DNA from: Kitasatospora sp. GAS204B
GTDB taxonomy: Bacteria; Actinomycetota; Actinomycetes; Streptomycetales; Streptomycetaceae
Direction of reading: 5' to 3'
Assembly (NCBI RefSeq): GCF_029892155.1
Contig: NZ_JARZAG010000002.1
Location: 248,001-312,000 of the forward strand
DNA length: 64,000 bases
The notes below the pieces were generated by a model, which saw nothing but the letters and a program-made list of their open reading frames with translations, searched no databases and was not told where the DNA came from. Shown piece by piece: positions 26,243 to 36,450 of the stretch (positions within the stretch are counted from its first letter, which is position 1; each line of letters opens with the position of its first letter). A program made the position numbers and the translations under genes.

Positions 26243-29200
26243 CTATGGCGAGGCGCTCGCGCTCGGCGTACCAGTCGGTGCCGGCGCGGTCGGCAACGGC
26301 GGGGCGGCGGGCCCGCCGGTGTCCTTCTGGGCCGCTGCCGCCGCCGCGTTGAGCGCGTCCTGCAGCGCCTTCTGCGCCGTCCCGTAGGCCGCCCAGTCGC
26401 CCGCCTTCATCGCGTTCTGCGAATCCGTCTCGGCCTTCTGCGCCGCGGCCAGCGCCTGCTTCAGCGCCGGGTCGACCGTGCCGCCGCCGGTACCGGTACC
26501 ACCGGTACCAGCGGTGCCACCACCACCGCCCGTGGCCGGCGGCGTCGTGCTCCCGACGGTGCTGGTCCCCCCGCCGGCCGGCAGCACCCCGGTCGCCCCG
26601 GGCGCCGTACCGAGCGCATCGGTCAGCGCCGCCCCCAGGTTGTTCTCGAAGCCCACGTTGTCGTTGCCGTAGACCGCGAGCACCTTCTGCAGCACCGGGT
26701 AGCTGGAGCCGCTGCCCTTGACGTACACCGGCTCGACGTTGAGGAACCCGCCGCCCACCGGCAGGGTCAGCAGGTTGCCGTAGTCCAGGTTCGCGTCGCT
26801 GCCGTTCTTCAGCAGCGTGATCTGCGAAGCCACCACCGAGTCGGAGTTGAACTTCGCCTGCACCTGGCTGGGCCCCGGGGTGTTGCTGTCGCTGGGCACC
26901 GTGAGGATCCGGATCTTCCCGTAGTCGGGGCCGGGGTCCGAGTCCACCGACATCAGCGCCGCCAGGTTGGGCCGGCCGCTGGGCACGAAGGTGCTGTTCA
27001 ACGAGAAGGTGGCGGCGGCCATGTCCGGCATCCGCAGGGTCAGGTAGTACGGCGGCTGGGCCTGGTTGCCGCTGTTGGTCGGGTCGGCCGGCACCTGCCA
27101 GATGTCCGTACCGTTGAAGAAGGCGGTCGGGTCGGTCATGTGGTACATGCCCAGCAGGTCGCGCTGCACCTTGAACAGGTCCTGCGGGTACCGCAGATGC
27201 GGCAGCAGGGCGGCCGGGATCGCGCTCGTCGGCTGGACCGTGCCGGGGAACGCCTTCATCCAGGTCTTCAACACCGGGTCACCGGCGTCCCACTGGTACA
27301 GCGTCACCTTGCCGGTGAACGCGTCCACCGTGGCCTTGACCGAGTTGCGGATGTAGTTGACCTGGCCGGCGTCGCCGACCACCTGGCCGCGCTGGTTGCT
27401 GAGCGAGTCCTTGGTGGCGTCGCCGAGCGTGGTCTTGGAGGCGAAGGGGTAGCCGTCCGAGGTGGTGTAGCCGTCCAGCACCCAGGTCAACTGGCCGTTC
27501 TGGACGACCGGGTAGGGATCGCCGTCGATCGTCAGCCAGGGCGCGACCTTCGCCACCCGCTCCTGCGGCGTGCGGTCGTAGAGCACCTTGGCGCCGGTGG
27601 TGATCGCCCCCGAGTAGAGGATCTGCGGCTCGTCGAACTTGACCGCGTAGGCGGCCCGGGTGATCGGGTTGTTCAGCGAGACCCCGCTGTCACCGGTGTA
27701 CTGGTAGGTCTGCGCGCCGCCGTCGGCGGTGTTGTCGATCTCGTGGTTGGAGCCGCCGACGATCGAGTAGGTGTTGGTGTTCTCGCCGTAGTAGATCCGC
27801 TGCTGGTAGTCGCCCAGGTCACCGGTGGTGGGCAGGCCCGACTCGGTGAAGACCGGCTGGCCGTTGCTGTTGACCTGGTTGCCCTTGGCCGCCACCACGC
27901 CGAAGCCGTGGGTGTACTTGAAGTGGTCGTTGATCCAGTTGTGCTGCTGCACGCCGTTCGGGTTCAGCTCGCGCACCCCGATCACGGTGTCCTGCACGCC
28001 CGGTGTGCCGTTCGGACCGGCGGTCGCGCCGCTGTACCGGTCGACGTCCAGGGTGGCGGGGAAGCCGTAGTACGAGCGCTGCTGCTCCATCTGCTGGAAG
28101 GTCGGCGAGACCAGGTTGGGGTCCAGCAGCCGGATGTCCGAGATGGTCTGGCTGTCCTGCTGCACGGCGGAGGCGGCCGCGGCCCCGTTCGGCGAGTACA
28201 CCTGGGACTGGCTACCGGCGATGCCGTAGGCCTGCCGGGTCGCGTCGATGTTCTGCTTGAGGTACGGCGTCTCCTTGGCCTGCTCGTTCGGCTTCACCTG
28301 GAACTGCTGCACGATCGTCGGGTAGAGCCCGCCGATCAGCACCGCGGAGAGCGCCATCAGGCCGAAGCCGATCAGCGCCGGAGCCCAGGTCCGCCGGATC
28401 GGCGTCAGGAAGAAGAGCAGCGCGCAGATGATCGCCACGCAGAACAGGATGGTCTTGGCCGGCAGGAAGGCGTTGGCGTCCACGTAGCGCAGCCCGGTGT
28501 AGCCCGGCACGCCCTTGTACGAGGCGGTCTTCACCGCCAGCGCGTACCGGTCCAGCCAGTACGCGACCGCCTTGAGCAGCACGAAGAGGCCGAGCAGCAC
28601 CGCGAGATGGCCCTGCGCCCCGGCCGTGGCCCGGCGCCCGGGACCCTGCAACCGCAGGCCGCCGTAGAGGTAGTGCACCAGCGCTCCGGCGATCAGCGAG
28701 ACCACCACCGCGCTGAACGCGAAGCCGAGCAGGAACTCGTACCACGGCAGGTCGAAGGCGTAGAAGGCGACGTCCAGGTGGAACTGGCTGTCCTTCACCC
28801 CGAAGTCGGTCGCGTTGGTCCACAGCAGCCACAGCCGCCACTGGCCGGCCGCCGCTGAACCCGCGATCAGGCCGACCAGCAGCGAGATGCCGATCAGCAG
28901 CCACTTGCGGAACGGCGCCACGCCCATCCGGTAACGGTCCAGGCTCTGTTGCTCGACCGACATCGCCGCCAGCGGCGGCCGCAGCCGGTGCGCCACCCAG
29001 ATGTTCACCCCGGTGGCCACCGCCATCGCCAGCCCGAAGACCGCGAACAGCGCGACCTTCGTGCGCAGCTCGGTGCTGAAGACCCTCGAGTAGTGGACCG
29101 ACTTGAACCAGAGCCAGTCGGTCCAGAGACCGGCGAACAGGACGAACCCCAGGAACAGCAGGACCAGGACGCCCACGGTGAGCAGCAGGACCTTGGCGCG

Positions 29201-29266
29201 ACGGGATGGCGGACCGACCCTCGGCCGGAAACCCTGCCCGCCGCGGTCGGGCATCTGGAATACCAA
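26243..29266 (-). CDS. UPF0182 family large membrane protein
   Basis: A roughly 1000-residue protein with about seven membrane segments in the first 330 residues and a large extracytoplasmic part, of unknown function, conserved in actinomycetes. I take the TTG at 29266 (AGAGG seven bases upstream), which gives [10 protein letters not shown], a start pattern I recall in streptomycete homologues; the ATG at 29254 is the alternative. The C-terminus (about 910-1007) is a Gly/Thr-rich then Ala/Lys helical tail ending in a Pro/Thr stretch, which is typical of the family. It precedes tRNA-fMet on the same strand. Confidence 0.9.
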   Translation of the reverse strand: MVFQMPDRGGQGFRPRVGPPSRRAKVLLLTVGVLVLLFLGFVLFAGLWTDWLWFKSVHYSRVFSTELRTKVALFAVFGLAMAVATGVNIWVAHRLRPPLAAMSVEQQSLDRYRMGVAPFRKWLLIGISLLVGLIAGSAAAGQWRLWLLWTNATDFGVKDSQFHLDVAFYAFDLPWYEFLLGFAFSAVVVSLIAGALVHYLYGGLRLQGPGRRATAGAQGHLAVLLGLFVLLKAVAYWLDRYALAVKTASYKGVPGYTGLRYVDANAFLPAKTILFCVAIICALLFFLTPIRRTWAPALIGFGLMALSAVLIGGLYPTIVQQFQVKPNEQAKETPYLKQNIDATRQAYGIAGSQSQVYSPNGAAAASAVQQDSQTISDIRLLDPNLVSPTFQQMEQQRSYYGFPATLDVDRYSGATAGPNGTPGVQDTVIGVRELNPNGVQQHNWINDHFKYTHGFGVVAAKGNQVNSNGQPVFTESGLPTTGDLGDYQQRIYYGENTNTYSIVGGSNHEIDNTADGGAQTYQYTGDSGVSLNNPITRAAYAVKFDEPQILYSGAITTGAKVLYDRTPQERVAKVAPWLTIDGDPYPVVQNGQLTWVLDGYTTSDGYPFASKTTLGDATKDSLSNQRGQVVGDAGQVNYIRNSVKATVDAFTGKVTLYQWDAGDPVLKTWMKAFPGTVQPTSAIPAALLPHLRYPQDLFKVQRDLLGMYHMTDPTAFFNGTDIWQVPADPTNSGNQAQPPYYLTLRMPDMAAATFSLNSTFVPSGRPNLAALMSVDSDPGPDYGKIRILTVPSDSNTPGPSQVQAKFNSDSVVASQITLLKNGSDANLDYGNLLTLPVGGGFLNVEPVYVKGSGSSYPVLQKVLAVYGNDNVGFENNLGAALTDALGTAPGATGVLPAGGGTSTVGSTTPPATGGGGGTAGTGGTGTGGGTVDPALKQALAAAQKAETDSQNAMKAGDWAAYGTAQKALQDALNAAAAAAQKDTGGPAAPPLPTAPAPTGTPSASASP

Positions 29267-29466
29267 GACGGCACCTCTGCTGTTGAAGTCGGGTTGTCGG
29301 ACAGGACGGGGACTCGACCGGATCGGAACGGGCCTCAAGGACAGGCAACGCCAATCCGCCCGCCCCGGAGTGCAACTTAATCAGGCTCTCACCGAGTTCC
29401 CAGGCGCAGGGCGCGTTCCGCGCGGGTCCGGCCAGGGGCCGCGCGGCGACATGTGAGGATGGAGCC

Positions 29467-30045
29467 ATGTCCGATGCTCGTAACACCCCCACTCCGGCCA
29501 CCCCTTCGGCGGACGGCCTGCCGCCGGCCGCGACCCCGCTCACCCGCGCCGCCCTGGAGATCGACGAGTACGTCGCGGGGCTCGGCTGGGACAAGCCGGC
29601 CCGCCTGTTCGCCCTGGTCGACAGTGCCCAGCTGCGCCGCAGCGACCCGGCCGTGGCCAAGCAGCTCGGCCTGGAGGGCGAGACGGCGGGCAACCTGACC
29701 CCGGTCGAGCAGGAGGAGCTGCCGCCCGGCACGGCGCTGGACGAGTTCCTCGGCACCATCGCCTGGCCGGACATGGTGGCCGGCTGCGCGCTGGTGGTCG
29801 AGCGGCTGATGCTGCCGCCGGGTGCCGAGAAGAGCCGCCCGGCCGGCGCCACCGAGGCGCAGCTGGCCGAGTGGGTGGCCAACCACCCCAACCGCCAGGA
29901 GGTGCGGATCACCGCCGCCGTGCTGCGCGACGGCAAGCGCGAGATCGCGCTGCGGCTGCGCGAGAAGGACCTGGCACGCGAGGTGCTGACCGGCCCCGAC
30001 CTGGTGCCGGGGCTGACCAAGGCGCTGCTGGCGACCTTCTCCTGA
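29467..30045 (+). CDS. PPA1309 family protein
   Basis: A 192-residue cytoplasmic protein conserved across actinomycetes, of unknown function. Recognisable stretches are TRAALEIDEYVAGLGWDKPARLFALVD, TAWP-like IAWPDMVAGCALVVERLMLPP, and NHPNRQEVRITAAVLRDG. The ATG at 29467 follows GGATGGAGCC. It is divergent from UPF0182 and convergent with the YlbL-type gene, an arrangement that I recall as conserved in streptomycetes. Confidence 0.9.
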   Translation: MSDARNTPTPATPSADGLPPAATPLTRAALEIDEYVAGLGWDKPARLFALVDSAQLRRSDPAVAKQLGLEGETAGNLTPVEQEELPPGTALDEFLGTIAWPDMVAGCALVVERLMLPPGAEKSRPAGATEAQLAEWVANHPNRQEVRITAAVLRDGKREIALRLREKDLAREVLTGPDLVPGLTKALLATFS

Positions 30046-30067
30046 CCCCGGCCGTCTCAGTCGCCGG

Positions 30068-31150
30068 TCACTTCGCCGGGCAGGAGGCGAGCGCCGATTC
30101 CTGCCCGGCCCGGATCTGACCGAGCGCCTTGAGCGCGTCGTTCAGCGTGTCCACCTTGATCAGCCGGAGCCCCTTCGGGGTGTTCGCGCCGGCCTCGGCA
30201 CAGTTGTCGCTCGGCGTGAAGAAGTACTGGGCGCCGGCGTTGCGCGCGGCGATCACCTTCATCGAGATGCCGCCGATCGGACCGACGTTGCCCTTGTCGT
30301 CGATCGTCCCGGTGCCGGCCACGAACTTGCCGCCGGTCAGGTCGGTGGGGGTCAGCTTGTCGATGATGCCGAGCGAGAACATCAGCCCGGCGCTAGGCCC
30401 GCCGACGTCCTGCAGCCCGATGTCGATCTTGAACGGGAAGCTGTGGTCCTCCTCCGGCTGGATGCCGACGAAGGCCTTCCCGGTGCTGGGCGAGGTGGCC
30501 GTGGTGATGGTGACCTGGTTCTCGTCGGCCGGCGTCGGCGTCCCGCTGTCCTTGGCCTGCGGCACCACCGTGAAGACCACGCTCTCGCCTGGCTTGTGCT
30601 TGGTGACCAGCCCGGCCACCTGGTCCTGACCGGTGACCGCGGTGCCGTCCACCGCGACGATCCGGTCGCCCGCGTGCAGCTTGCCGTCCGCCGGAGCGCC
30701 GGCCACCACCGAGGAGACGACCACCTCGGAGCCGACCGGGATGCCGAGCTCGGTCAGCGCCGCCGCCTTGGCGCTGTCCTGGGAGTTGGTGAACTCCTCG
30801 GCGTTCTGCTGCTCGGCCTGCTGCTCGGTCTGGCCCTTGGGGTACAGGTTGTCGTGCGGCACCACCAGGACGTCCGAACGCAGCCAGCCGACCACCACCG
30901 AGACCAGGCTCGGCTGGTAGTCGGCACTGGTGACCTGGACGGTCGTCATGTTCAGGTGCCCGCTGGTCGGGTACGTCTGGTGCCCGGTGATGCTGATCAC
31001 CGGGGTCCCGGCCTTGTCCTGGGCGCCGAGCGTGTTGTACGTCGGCCCGGGGCTCAGCTCGGAGTACGGCACCGACAGGAACACGGAGACGCAGAGCAGC
31101 GCTATGAGCATCAGGGTGGCGGCGAGCATCGTCGCAGAGCGGCGTGGCAT
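30068..31150 (-). CDS. YlbL-type PDZ/Lon-like serine protease
   Basis: A 360-residue membrane-anchored protease. One N-terminal membrane segment (10-30), a PDZ domain (about 140-220) and a Lon-type S16 domain with catalytic Ser253 (GGPSAGLMFSL) and Lys298 (GGISMKVI) are visible. Homologues such as B. subtilis YlbL clear regulators outside the membrane, including a cell-division inhibitor. It lies 42 bp downstream of a small membrane-protein gene, which is likely its operon partner. No good ribosome-binding site precedes the ATG at 31150, so coupling to the upstream gene or another start is possible. Confidence 0.93.
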   Translation of the reverse strand: MPRRSATMLAATLMLIALLCVSVFLSVPYSELSPGPTYNTLGAQDKAGTPVISITGHQTYPTSGHLNMTTVQVTSADYQPSLVSVVVGWLRSDVLVVPHDNLYPKGQTEQQAEQQNAEEFTNSQDSAKAAALTELGIPVGSEVVVSSVVAGAPADGKLHAGDRIVAVDGTAVTGQDQVAGLVTKHKPGESVVFTVVPQAKDSGTPTPADENQVTITTATSPSTGKAFVGIQPEEDHSFPFKIDIGLQDVGGPSAGLMFSLGIIDKLTPTDLTGGKFVAGTGTIDDKGNVGPIGGISMKVIAARNAGAQYFFTPSDNCAEAGANTPKGLRLIKVDTLNDALKALGQIRAGQESALASCPAK

Positions 31151-31192
31151 GCCACGACAGTACGGGACCAGCGCTTGCCGCCGCCCGCCGGG

Positions 31193-31396
31193 CTAGGAAG
31201 AAGGGGAGCTGTCCGTGCCACCGCCATCGGCCCGCTGGCCGGCGGTGCTGCGCTCCATCGCGGCCAGGAACCGCTGGTGCTCGGCGAGTGAGGCGCCGTC
31301 ACCGACCGCCCTGCGCGGTCGTGCGGCCCAGGACGCCCAGAGGACGGCGATCACGCCCGCCGCGACGGGGATCCCCAACCAGGCCAGTGCTCCCAT
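31193..31396 (-). CDS. Small single-span membrane protein
   Basis: A 67-residue protein with one N-terminal membrane segment (ALAWLGIPVAAGVIAVLWAS), a basic stop-transfer patch (ARPRR) and a hydrophilic helical tail (EHQRFLAAMER). GGAGG lies seven bases before the ATG at 31396. It is the first gene of a probable operon with the YlbL-type protease. Function is unknown; an accessory role to the protease is an inference from position. Confidence 0.75.
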   Translation of the reverse strand: MGALAWLGIPVAAGVIAVLWASWAARPRRAVGDGASLAEHQRFLAAMERSTAGQRADGGGTDSSPSS

Positions 31397-31562
31397 GTCC
31401 GGTCCTCCGAATCCGTCGTGCCTATCAGCACATTAACCGCCCGGCGTGAGAACGGCCGTGGCGCCATCCGGGTTACGGCGAAGCGCAGACCGCCACCCCG
31501 TGGACGTATTCGTAGGACCGCCCCACCGCCGAACGGGTTCCCGGGCGGACAGGCTCGCGGCA

Positions 31563-32012
31563 CTAGCAGGAACCGGCGCCGACCCACTCCTCCTCGCCGT
31601 CGGTGAAGACCTGGTGCTTCCAGATCGGCACCTCGTGCTTGAGGTCGTCGATCAGCTTGCGCGCCGCGGCGAACGCCTCGCCGCGGTGCGGGCAGGAGAC
31701 CGCGACGATGACGGCGGCGTCGGTGATGTCCAGCCGGCCGATCCGGTGCACGGCGGCCAGCGCCCGGACCGGGTAGTCGGCCACCACCTTCTCGGCGACC
31801 CGGCGCATCTCCTGCTCGGCGCTCGGGTGGCAGCTGTACTCCAGGGCGGCCACCGACTTGCCGCCGTCGTGGTCGCGGACCGTACCGACGAAGATCGCGG
31901 TACCGCCGGCCGCGTCGTCGCCGACCGCCGCGTAGACCTCGTCGAGCGAGAGCGGGGTGTCGCGGATCGCGAGCAGACGGATGGGGTCGTGGTTATCGGA
32001 CATGCTCCCCAT
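31563..32012 (-). CDS. moaE: Molybdopterin synthase catalytic subunit
   Basis: MoaE adds the dithiolene sulfurs to cyclic pyranopterin during molybdenum cofactor synthesis. The 149 residues fit the family. The active-site lysines align by spacing with E. coli Lys119 and Lys126: Lys125 and Lys132 in LKHEVPIWKHQVF. Other conserved parts are GAIFVGTVRDHD-like and HRIGRL. The ATG at 32012 has GGGGA nine bases upstream; the ATG at 32003 is the alternative. The sulfur-carrier subunit MoaD is not next to it. Confidence 0.95.
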   Translation of the reverse strand: MGSMSDNHDPIRLLAIRDTPLSLDEVYAAVGDDAAGGTAIFVGTVRDHDGGKSVAALEYSCHPSAEQEMRRVAEKVVADYPVRALAAVHRIGRLDITDAAVIVAVSCPHRGEAFAAARKLIDDLKHEVPIWKHQVFTDGEEEWVGAGSC

Positions 32013-32110
32013 GATCCGTCATCCCCGGCGGGCGGCGGCAATTGTCGGGTCGTCCAAGCCGGCCCGGCTCCCCGTCGCGGCCTCGCCCGGCCCGCTACTG
32101 GCGGACCCGC

Positions 32111-33259
32111 TCAGATCCGGCGGCGCTTGCGGGCCCGGCGCACCAGCGCCGCGGTGCCCACCAGGGCTACCGTCGCACCCGCCGCGCCCAGGCTGGTGGC
32201 GGCCTCCTTGCCGCCGAGGCGCCGGCCGGCCACCGCGTGCTTGCCGGCGACCTGCGCCAGCAGTTCGGCCAGCACCTCCTCGTTGCTGTACCTGGGCCGC
32301 CAGCCGGCCTCGTGCAGCCGGCTGCCGGAGACCACCCACGGGTACATCGTGTAGGCCAGGTCCCCGGCCGGGGCCGGGGTGAGGCCGAGCCGGTGCAGGC
32401 GGGCGGCGGTGCCCAGGGCCAGCGAGGCGGGCAGTTCCATCCGGCGGATCCCGGAGAGCTCCTCGACCTCCTCCTGCTCCAGCCAGCCGTCGCAGCCGAC
32501 CGTCACCTCGCCCTCGACCAGCCCGAGCGCCGCGTACTCCAGCGCGCCGGCCAGGTCGTCGACATGGCAGAACTGCCAGCAGGGCCGCGAGCCGGCCACC
32601 ACCAGCAGCCGGGGCGCCTCGAAGTGCCGGGTCAGCACGGTGTCCACGCCGGGACCGACCACCACGGCCGGGCGCAGCACGGTGACCTGCAGCCCGGGAT
32701 GCGCCCGCGGCGCCCGGTGGGCGAGGCGCTCGATCTCCAGCAGGTCGCCGACCAGGCTGGCCTCCTCGGTGGCCCGCAGCTCGGAATCCTCGGCCAGCGG
32801 CACCTCGTTGTCCGCCAGCGCGCCGTAGACCATCGCGGAGGTGCAGAGCACCACCCGGTGCACACCGGCGGCCGCGGCGGCGGTCAGCACGGTCTGCGCG
32901 CCCCGAACGTTGTAGGCGCTGCGGGCCCGCGGGTCGGACTCCATGTTCAGGTCCATCGCCAGGTGCACCACCACGTCCACCCCGCGCAGCCGCTCGGCCA
33001 CCGCCGGGTCCCGTACGTCCAGCACCCGCCACTGCACCCCGGCCGCCTCACCGCGCCGATCGTCGATCGCGAGCACCTTGCGCACCCCGGGCGAGCCGGT
33101 CAGGCGGGCGGTGACCCGCTCGCCCAGCACGCCGGCGGCGCCGGTGACGGCCACGGTGAGCGGTCGGCCGCCGTAGGCTGGGGACGCGGACGCAGGCGCC
33201 ACCTGCGCCTGCTCGCCTCCGGTCAGCCCAGAGCGAACGTCCGAAGGCGGGGAACTCAC
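32111..33259 (-). CDS. SDR-family NAD-dependent epimerase/dehydratase with C-terminal membrane tail
   Basis: A 382-residue extended short-chain dehydrogenase. The Rossmann motif TGAAGVLG (39-46) and the VVHLAMD strand are clear, and the Tyr of the catalytic triad is in SAMVYGA, but the usual YxxxK Lys is not evident, so activity is uncertain. The end is a hydrophobic segment followed by a basic tail (RRARKRRR), which suggests a membrane anchor. The GTG at 33259 follows GGAGGATGGCCG. It is divergent from the DUF2342 protease gene. Confidence 0.88.
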   Translation of the reverse strand: MSSPPSDVRSGLTGGEQAQVAPASASPAYGGRPLTVAVTGAAGVLGERVTARLTGSPGVRKVLAIDDRRGEAAGVQWRVLDVRDPAVAERLRGVDVVVHLAMDLNMESDPRARSAYNVRGAQTVLTAAAAAGVHRVVLCTSAMVYGALADNEVPLAEDSELRATEEASLVGDLLEIERLAHRAPRAHPGLQVTVLRPAVVVGPGVDTVLTRHFEAPRLLVVAGSRPCWQFCHVDDLAGALEYAALGLVEGEVTVGCDGWLEQEEVEELSGIRRMELPASLALGTAARLHRLGLTPAPAGDLAYTMYPWVVSGSRLHEAGWRPRYSNEEVLAELLAQVAGKHAVAGRRLGGKEAATSLGAAGATVALVGTAALVRRARKRRRI

Positions 33260-33287
33260 CGGCCATCCTCCACGGTTAGCTTATGTG

Positions 33288-33310
33288 CGTACGTACGAGT
33301 GTCACGTACG
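33288..33310. promoter_or_regulatory. Inverted repeat between the SDR and DUF2342 genes
   Basis: CGTACGT and ACGTACG flank a 9-base spacer in the 210-bp divergent region, about 30 bp from the SDR start. The spacing suits a dimeric regulator or a promoter hairpin. No known operator is recognised. Confidence 0.4.
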
Positions 33311-33469
33311 GTCCATCCTGCCCGAGGAGAGGGCCTGGCGGTGCACCCGGCGCGGGCGAGCCCGCCGTCCGCTCCGCGAGTTGTCCGACCACCTGCTCGA
33401 ACCCGCTACTCCCACTTGCTTTCCCGCCACACCACCCAGCGCGTGACGGCCGACCAGATCGAGGACCCC

Positions 33470-35041
33470 GTGAGCGACCTCCCCTTCGGATTCGGTGTCC
33501 CGCCCGAGGAGCCCGAGGAGGGCAAGGACCAGGGCGGCGACGGCAACAAGGACGACCAGGCGAAGTCCGGTGCGTCCGGTGACCAGCCCGGGCAGCCGGA
33601 GCCCTTCGGCTTCGGCGGCAACCCGTTCGGCGCGTTGTTCGGCATGGGCGGGGCCGGCGGCCCGGCCGGCGGCGCGGGTGACAACCCGTTCGCCGCGATG
33701 ATGGGCGGGCTCAACCCGAACGACCTCGGTGCCGCCTTCCAGCAGCTCGGCCAGATGCTCTCCTTCGACGGCGGCCCCGTGAACTGGCAGCTGGCCAAGG
33801 ACATCGCCCGGCAGACCGTGGTGGCCGAGCCGGTCGAGGGTAAGCAGAAGGACCGGTCGGTGAGCGCCGCCGAGCGCTCGGCCGTCGAGGAGGCGGTCCG
33901 GCTGGCCGAGCTGTGGCTGGACTCGGCCACCGAGTTCCCGTCCTCCTCCGCCCGCGCGGTGGCCTGGAGCCGGGCCGAGTGGATCGAGGCCACCCTGCCG
34001 GTCTGGCAGGAGCTGGTCGACCCGGTCGCCGAGCGGGTCGGCAACGCCATGGGCGGCGTGCTGCCCGAGGAGATGCAGGCGATGGCCGGGCCGCTGATGG
34101 GCGTGGTGCGCTCGATGGGCGGGGCCATGTTCGGCACCCAGATCGGGCAGGCGCTGGGCGCGCTGGCCGCCGAGGTGCTCGGCTCCACCGACGTCGGCCT
34201 GCCGCTCGCACCGGCCGGCAAGGCCGCGCTGCTGCCGCAGAACATCGCCGAGTTCGGCGAGGGCCTGAACGTGCCGGCCGAGGAGGTGCGGCTCTACCTG
34301 GCCCTGCGCGAGGCCGCCCACCAGCGGCTCTTCGCCCATGTGCCGTGGCTGCGGGCGCACCTGTTCGGCGCCGTCGAGGCCTACGCCCGGGGGATCAAGG
34401 TCGACACCTCCCGGATGGAGGAGCTGATGGGCCGGCTCGACCTGGAGAACCCCGAGGCGATGCAGGACGCGCTGGCCGGCGGCCTGCTGCAGCCCGAGGA
34501 CACCCCCGAGCAGAAGGCCGCGCTGGCCCGCCTGGAGACGGCGCTCGCGCTGGTCGAGGGCTGGGTCGACGCGGTGGTGCACGCCGCCGCCGAGCCGCAC
34601 CTGCCGCAGTCCTCCGCGCTGCGCGAGACGCTGCGCCGCCGCCGGGCCACCGGTGGCCCCGCCGAGCAGACCTTCGCCACCCTGGTCGGCCTCGAGCTGC
34701 GGCCGCGCCGGCTGCGCGACGCCTCCCGGCTGTGGGCCTCGCTGGCCGACGCGCGCGGCATCGAGGGTCGCGACGGGCTCTGGCAGCACCCCGACATGCT
34801 GCCCACCGCGAGCGACCTCGACGACCCGGACGGCTTCGTGCACCCCGGCGGCACCGAGATCGCCGAGGGCGGTCTGGACTTCGACGCGATCGACAAGCTG
34901 CTCGGCGAGGCCGCGGCCGATCGGGGCGGGAAGCGCGCGACGCAGGACGAAGAGGGCGCGCCGGGCAAGCCGGACACCCAGGACGGCTCTGGCGGGCAGG
35001 CCGAGCAGAAGGACGAGCAGAAGGACGAGCCCGAGGCATGA
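33470..35041 (+). CDS. DUF2342 zinc-dependent metalloprotease family protein
   Basis: A 523-residue protein of the coenzyme-F420-biosynthesis-associated/DUF2342 group, annotated elsewhere as zinc-dependent metalloprotease. A disordered Gly/Pro/Phe N-terminus (1-85) precedes a helical core. The putative metal site is EAAHQRLFAHVPWL, and a second conserved patch is MGRLDLENPEAMQDAL. The tail is charged (EQKDEQKDE). The true HExxH is altered (HQRLF), so protease activity is unproven. The GTG at 33470 has GAGGAC upstream. It overlaps the Nudix gene by 4 bp (ATGA). Confidence 0.87.
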   Translation: MSDLPFGFGVPPEEPEEGKDQGGDGNKDDQAKSGASGDQPGQPEPFGFGGNPFGALFGMGGAGGPAGGAGDNPFAAMMGGLNPNDLGAAFQQLGQMLSFDGGPVNWQLAKDIARQTVVAEPVEGKQKDRSVSAAERSAVEEAVRLAELWLDSATEFPSSSARAVAWSRAEWIEATLPVWQELVDPVAERVGNAMGGVLPEEMQAMAGPLMGVVRSMGGAMFGTQIGQALGALAAEVLGSTDVGLPLAPAGKAALLPQNIAEFGEGLNVPAEEVRLYLALREAAHQRLFAHVPWLRAHLFGAVEAYARGIKVDTSRMEELMGRLDLENPEAMQDALAGGLLQPEDTPEQKAALARLETALALVEGWVDAVVHAAAEPHLPQSSALRETLRRRRATGGPAEQTFATLVGLELRPRRLRDASRLWASLADARGIEGRDGLWQHPDMLPTASDLDDPDGFVHPGGTEIAEGGLDFDAIDKLLGEAAADRGGKRATQDEEGAPGKPDTQDGSGGQAEQKDEQKDEPEA

Positions 35042-35604
35042 TCCACGCCGACGCCGTCCGGGTACTGAACGCCTGGACGCCCGAGGAGGCCGGCCAGCAG
35101 CAGCTGCGCCACGACTACCTGGCCCACCTGGCCGAGCACCCGGACGGCCTGTGGCGCTCCTGCCGGCCCGCGCACATCACGGCCAGCGCACTGGTGGTGG
35201 ACCCGGCCGCCGGGCGGGTGCTGCTCACCCTGCACCCCAAGGTCGGGCTCTGGCTGCAGATGGGCGGCCACTGCGAGCCCGGCGACGAGACGCTCGCGGC
35301 GGCGGCGCTGCGCGAGGCCACCGAGGAGTCGGGGATCGCGGGGCTGCGGCTGCTGGCGGTCGGCGGGGCGGCGGAGCCGGCGCCGGTGCTGCTGGACAGC
35401 CACCAGGTGCGCTGCGCCGGCAAGGACCAGCCGGAGAACACCCACCTGGACGTGCAGTTCCTGGCGCTGGCCCCGGCGGGCGCACAGGAGGAGATCAGCG
35501 AGGAGTCACTCGACCTTCGCTGGTTCGGGTTCGACGCGCTGCCCGAGTTGACGGACGCCTCGCTGCGGCGGCTGGTGCAGCTGGGGCGCAAGCTGGTCGG
35601 CTGA
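35038..35604 (+). CDS. Nudix hydrolase
   Basis: A 188-residue pyrophosphohydrolase. The Nudix box begins at GGHCEPGDETLAAAALREATEES (residues about 75-97), with the required REATEE Glu pair; substrate is unknown. The start overlaps the DUF2342 stop, so the two are co-translated, an arrangement conserved in actinomycetes as far as I recall. Role may be clearing of oxidised or toxic nucleotides, but this is inferred. Confidence 0.93.
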   Translation: MIHADAVRVLNAWTPEEAGQQQLRHDYLAHLAEHPDGLWRSCRPAHITASALVVDPAAGRVLLTLHPKVGLWLQMGGHCEPGDETLAAAALREATEESGIAGLRLLAVGGAAEPAPVLLDSHQVRCAGKDQPENTHLDVQFLALAPAGAQEEISEESLDLRWFGFDALPELTDASLRRLVQLGRKLVG

Positions 35605-35652
35605 GACCGACCGGTCCGATCCACTGGGCGTTCTGACGCTGCCTCAGCCGCC

Positions 35653-36450
35653 TCAGCCGCAGACCTCGCCCGGTTCGGCCGGCGCCTCGGGCGCGCCGGC
35701 CGACCGTGCGCCCGGGACGTGCGGCAGCCGGGCGGCGCCGGCCACGCCCTCCAGGTAGCCGCGGGCGCGCTCGGTGCGCGGGTAGGCCTCCAGCAGCGCC
35801 CAGAACCGGGAGCCGTGGTCCGGGACGAGCAGATGCGCCAGTTCGTGCAGCAGCACGTAGTCCAGCACGTACTCGGGCATGCCCTGGAGGCGGTGGGAGA
35901 GCCTGATGGTGCGTTCACTGGGGGTGCAGGAGCCCCAGCGGGAGTTCTGGTTGGTGACCCAGCGGACCTGGTCGGGGCGGGCCCGGCCGTCGAGGTACGC
36001 GGTGGAGAGGCGGGCGGCCCGCTCGGCCAGCGCGTCGTCGCCGAGCGTGCGGCGGCTCTCCTGGGCGGCCAGCTTGTCGAGCATCTGGCGCACCCAGCGC
36101 TGCTCCTCGGCTGACGACATCCGGGCCGGGATCAGCACGATCGTGCGATCGCCCTCGCGATAGGCGGAGACCGTGCGGCTGCGGCGGGCACTGCGGCGGA
36201 CCTCGACCGGACCGTGCTGGGGGTGGGCGCCGGTGGTCGGTGCGCCCGGGCCCGGCGCTGATGCCGGTGCCGATGGGGCCGGTGCTGCTAGGCCTGGTGC
36301 TGCTAGGCCTGGTACTGGCGGGCTCTGCCCTGCCGACGCGCCCTGCCCTGCCGGCCGCCCGCGCGTACCAGGCGTCGCGACTCCCGACCCGGCCGCTGCA
36401 CGGGCACGCCGAGGCGACGCCGAGGGCTGGGAGTCCCGTTCGGCTGCCAT
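35653..36450 (-). CDS. SprT/YgjP-like (DUF45) M48-type metallopeptidase
   Basis: A 265-residue protein. The zinc motif HELAH lies in LLHELAHLLVPDHGSRFW, with the third His in the same segment, and the DUF45 stretch NQNSRWGSCTPSERTIRLSH is intact. The first 85 residues are a Pro/Ala-rich, likely disordered, tail, partly encoded by a 15-bp duplication (GLAAP repeat). The ATG at 36450 is chosen because the frame further upstream runs into a non-coding region containing DnaA-box and promoter-like DNA. Physiological substrate is unknown. Confidence 0.87.
   Translation of the reverse strand: MAAERDSQPSASPRRARAAAGSGVATPGTRGRPAGQGASAGQSPPVPGLAAPGLAAPAPSAPASAPGPGAPTTGAHPQHGPVEVRRSARRSRTVSAYREGDRTIVLIPARMSSAEEQRWVRQMLDKLAAQESRRTLGDDALAERAARLSTAYLDGRARPDQVRWVTNQNSRWGSCTPSERTIRLSHRLQGMPEYVLDYVLLHELAHLLVPDHGSRFWALLEAYPRTERARGYLEGVAGAARLPHVPGARSAGAPEAPAEPGEVCG

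Noticed and set aside
29257..29285. Sigma-R-like promoter (GGAAT...GTTG) upstream of the PPA1309 gene
   Set aside because: The gap between elements is 20 bases and the -35 begins with T; the start would be about 170 bp from the gene.
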